A program made the translations under genes and the position numbers. Source: Mammaliicoccus sciuri (GTDB lineage: Bacteria; Bacillota; Bacilli; Staphylococcales; Staphylococcaceae). Taken from it: a stretch of 64,000 bases of DNA. The notes below the pieces were generated by a model. It was not told the DNA's origin, made no database searches, and saw nothing but the letters and a program-made list of their open reading frames with translations. The stretch covers positions 2,480,001 through 2,544,000 of the forward strand of contig NZ_CP094824.1 of the NCBI RefSeq assembly GCF_025561425.1, given 5' to 3'. Position 1 is the stretch's first letter. Every line of letters starts with the position of its first letter. This document shows positions 63,255 to 64,000 of the stretch, in pieces.

Positions 63255-63668
63255 TTAATGTTCAATACCTAATTCATCTGCTAACTTAATGATGATACCT
63301 TTCTTGATTCTATAAAAATGACTACGACTTATGTACAATTTATCTACAATTCCATCTACTGTTAATAGTCTAGGTTTCTTAAAGTAATATAAGTTCATCA
63401 GTTGTTGTTCTAATTGGTTACCTTCATCAAACACTTTCTCTATTGCTATTGTCACACGTTCAAGGTGTTCGATACGTTTGTCATTAACCAATCTTGTAGC
63501 TGTTAGTTCTGTAGTACTTACATTGTTGTTACTTCTACCTCCACCGATGTTCTCATCTTGTGGTTGCCATGGTGTTCTTATCTCTTCTCTTAATTCTTTC
63601 ATACGTTTACGTGTATGATCATAGTTGCATAACTCTTCTTCTAAGTATTTAATCGTACTATTTCTCAT
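63255..63668 (-). CDS. rinA: RinA-like late transcription activator
   Basis: 137 residues, RinA/ArpU type: STIKYLEEELCNYDHTRKRM at the start, a central helix pair, and a sigma-like HTH at the end (LTVDGIVDKLYISRSHFYRI). RinA switches on packaging and late genes in staphylococcal phages. About 225 non-coding bases separate it from the HNH gene; they contain a hairpin at 63056-63081 (GGAC..ACTC..GAGT..GTCC). Confidence 0.85.
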   Translation of the reverse strand: MRNSTIKYLEEELCNYDHTRKRMKELREEIRTPWQPQDENIGGGRSNNNVSTTELTATRLVNDKRIEHLERVTIAIEKVFDEGNQLEQQLMNLYYFKKPRLLTVDGIVDKLYISRSHFYRIKKGIIIKLADELGIEH

Positions 63669-63761
63669 TAAACCATAACCCCTTCCATTTCAATCTCTTT
63701 CATTCGTGCATCTATTGCTTTAAGTAAAGCATCCTGTCCTTTTTCTTTACCTTGTAATACT

Positions 63762-64000
63762 TCATATACTCTTTGGTCTCCTGATTAACCCACGATGTTC
63801 GAATTTATTACCAACTACTTCTACTTCATGATTACCGTATGCTAATGCTTTACCACCTCTATAATTATCCATACGCCATTCTCCACTTCTAGCTTGAATA
63901 ATTTCTAAGTAAGCATTACTTATAAATGGATTAGGTACAGGGACATGTTTGACTATATCCCCCTCAAATATTTCCTTACCGTTCTTGTCGAATAGTCCAG
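63762..64000 (-). CDS. YopX-family protein, partial (runs off the window)
   Basis: The last 79 codons are visible: GLFDKNGKEIFEGDIVKHV is the family's conserved first motif, then WRMDNYRGGKALAYG. The frame ends EHRGLIRRPKSI at 63762. Just downstream a second open frame without a start codon (63784-63668: RVYEVLQGKEKGQDALL) overlaps, which hints at a frameshift or deletion here. Function unknown. Confidence 0.65.
   Translation of the reverse strand, partial: GLFDKNGKEIFEGDIVKHVPVPNPFISNAYLEIIQARSGEWRMDNYRGGKALAYGNHEVEVVGNKFEHRGLIRRPKSI

Overview
The window is low-GC Firmicute DNA from a member of the Staphylococcaceae (Staphylococcus or the close relative Mammaliicoccus). The main evidence is the block graX-graR-graS-vraF-vraG followed by a PhoU-like/Pit phosphate transporter pair, together with uppP, a CzrA/CzrB zinc-efflux pair, LysM-CHAP wall hydrolases and a staphylococcal siphovirus prophage. 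No rRNA, tRNA or CRISPR array was seen. The exact species cannot be settled from the sequence alone.

Layout. 1-9.8 kb: a sugar-efflux-like MFS gene, a MOSC protein, a decayed IS110-family element that keeps a structured 5' non-coding region (candidate bridge RNA), a LysR regulator, uppP, a DUF402 protein and a TetR-controlled EmrAB-type efflux operon. 9.8-33.7 kb: a chromosomal segment bounded by two nearly identical, oppositely oriented 1650-bp IS150-type (IS3 family) elements, each sitting in the loop of the same kind of small hairpin repeat. Between them lie a membrane-anchored PLD-like protein, a MetE-like protein, a cupin, YebC, a Bax-inhibitor-1 homologue, a LysM-CHAP hydrolase with a WalR-type box, Pit plus its DUF47 partner, the graXRS-vraFG antimicrobial-peptide resistance locus (vraF carries a one-base frameshift), a GNAT, an esterase, a YkvI-like transporter, a DHA2 MFS pump, a CHY zinc finger and czrAB with a clear promoter/operator. 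33.7-38.1 kb: a NERD-domain protein, a phosphoesterase/SDR pair and a membrane-anchored CHAP gene split by an IS30-family element. A 13-bp target duplication lets the original reading frame be reconstructed.

38.2-64 kb: the late half of an HK97-fold siphovirus prophage, all on the minus strand and running out of the right edge. From right to left: partial YopX, RinA-like activator, P-loop/HNH fusion, candidate cos, TerS, TerL, portal, ClpP-like protease, capsid, connectors, major tail protein, tail chaperone with a lambda-type GGGAAAG frameshift to a GT product, tape measure, Dit (no standard start codon), a Tal/fibre protein with an S74-type chaperone domain, small tail/lysis ORFs, holin, and a CHAP-amidase-SH3b endolysin. 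Between the endolysin and the phage end is a cargo region (38.3-40.4 kb). It holds a four-helix membrane protein and a tightly coupled pair (beta-rich soluble protein plus coiled-coil/TM protein), framed by direct repeats and terminator hairpins. That region is the best candidate in this window for an undescribed, possibly superinfection-exclusion or defence, system; this function is inferred from position and architecture only.
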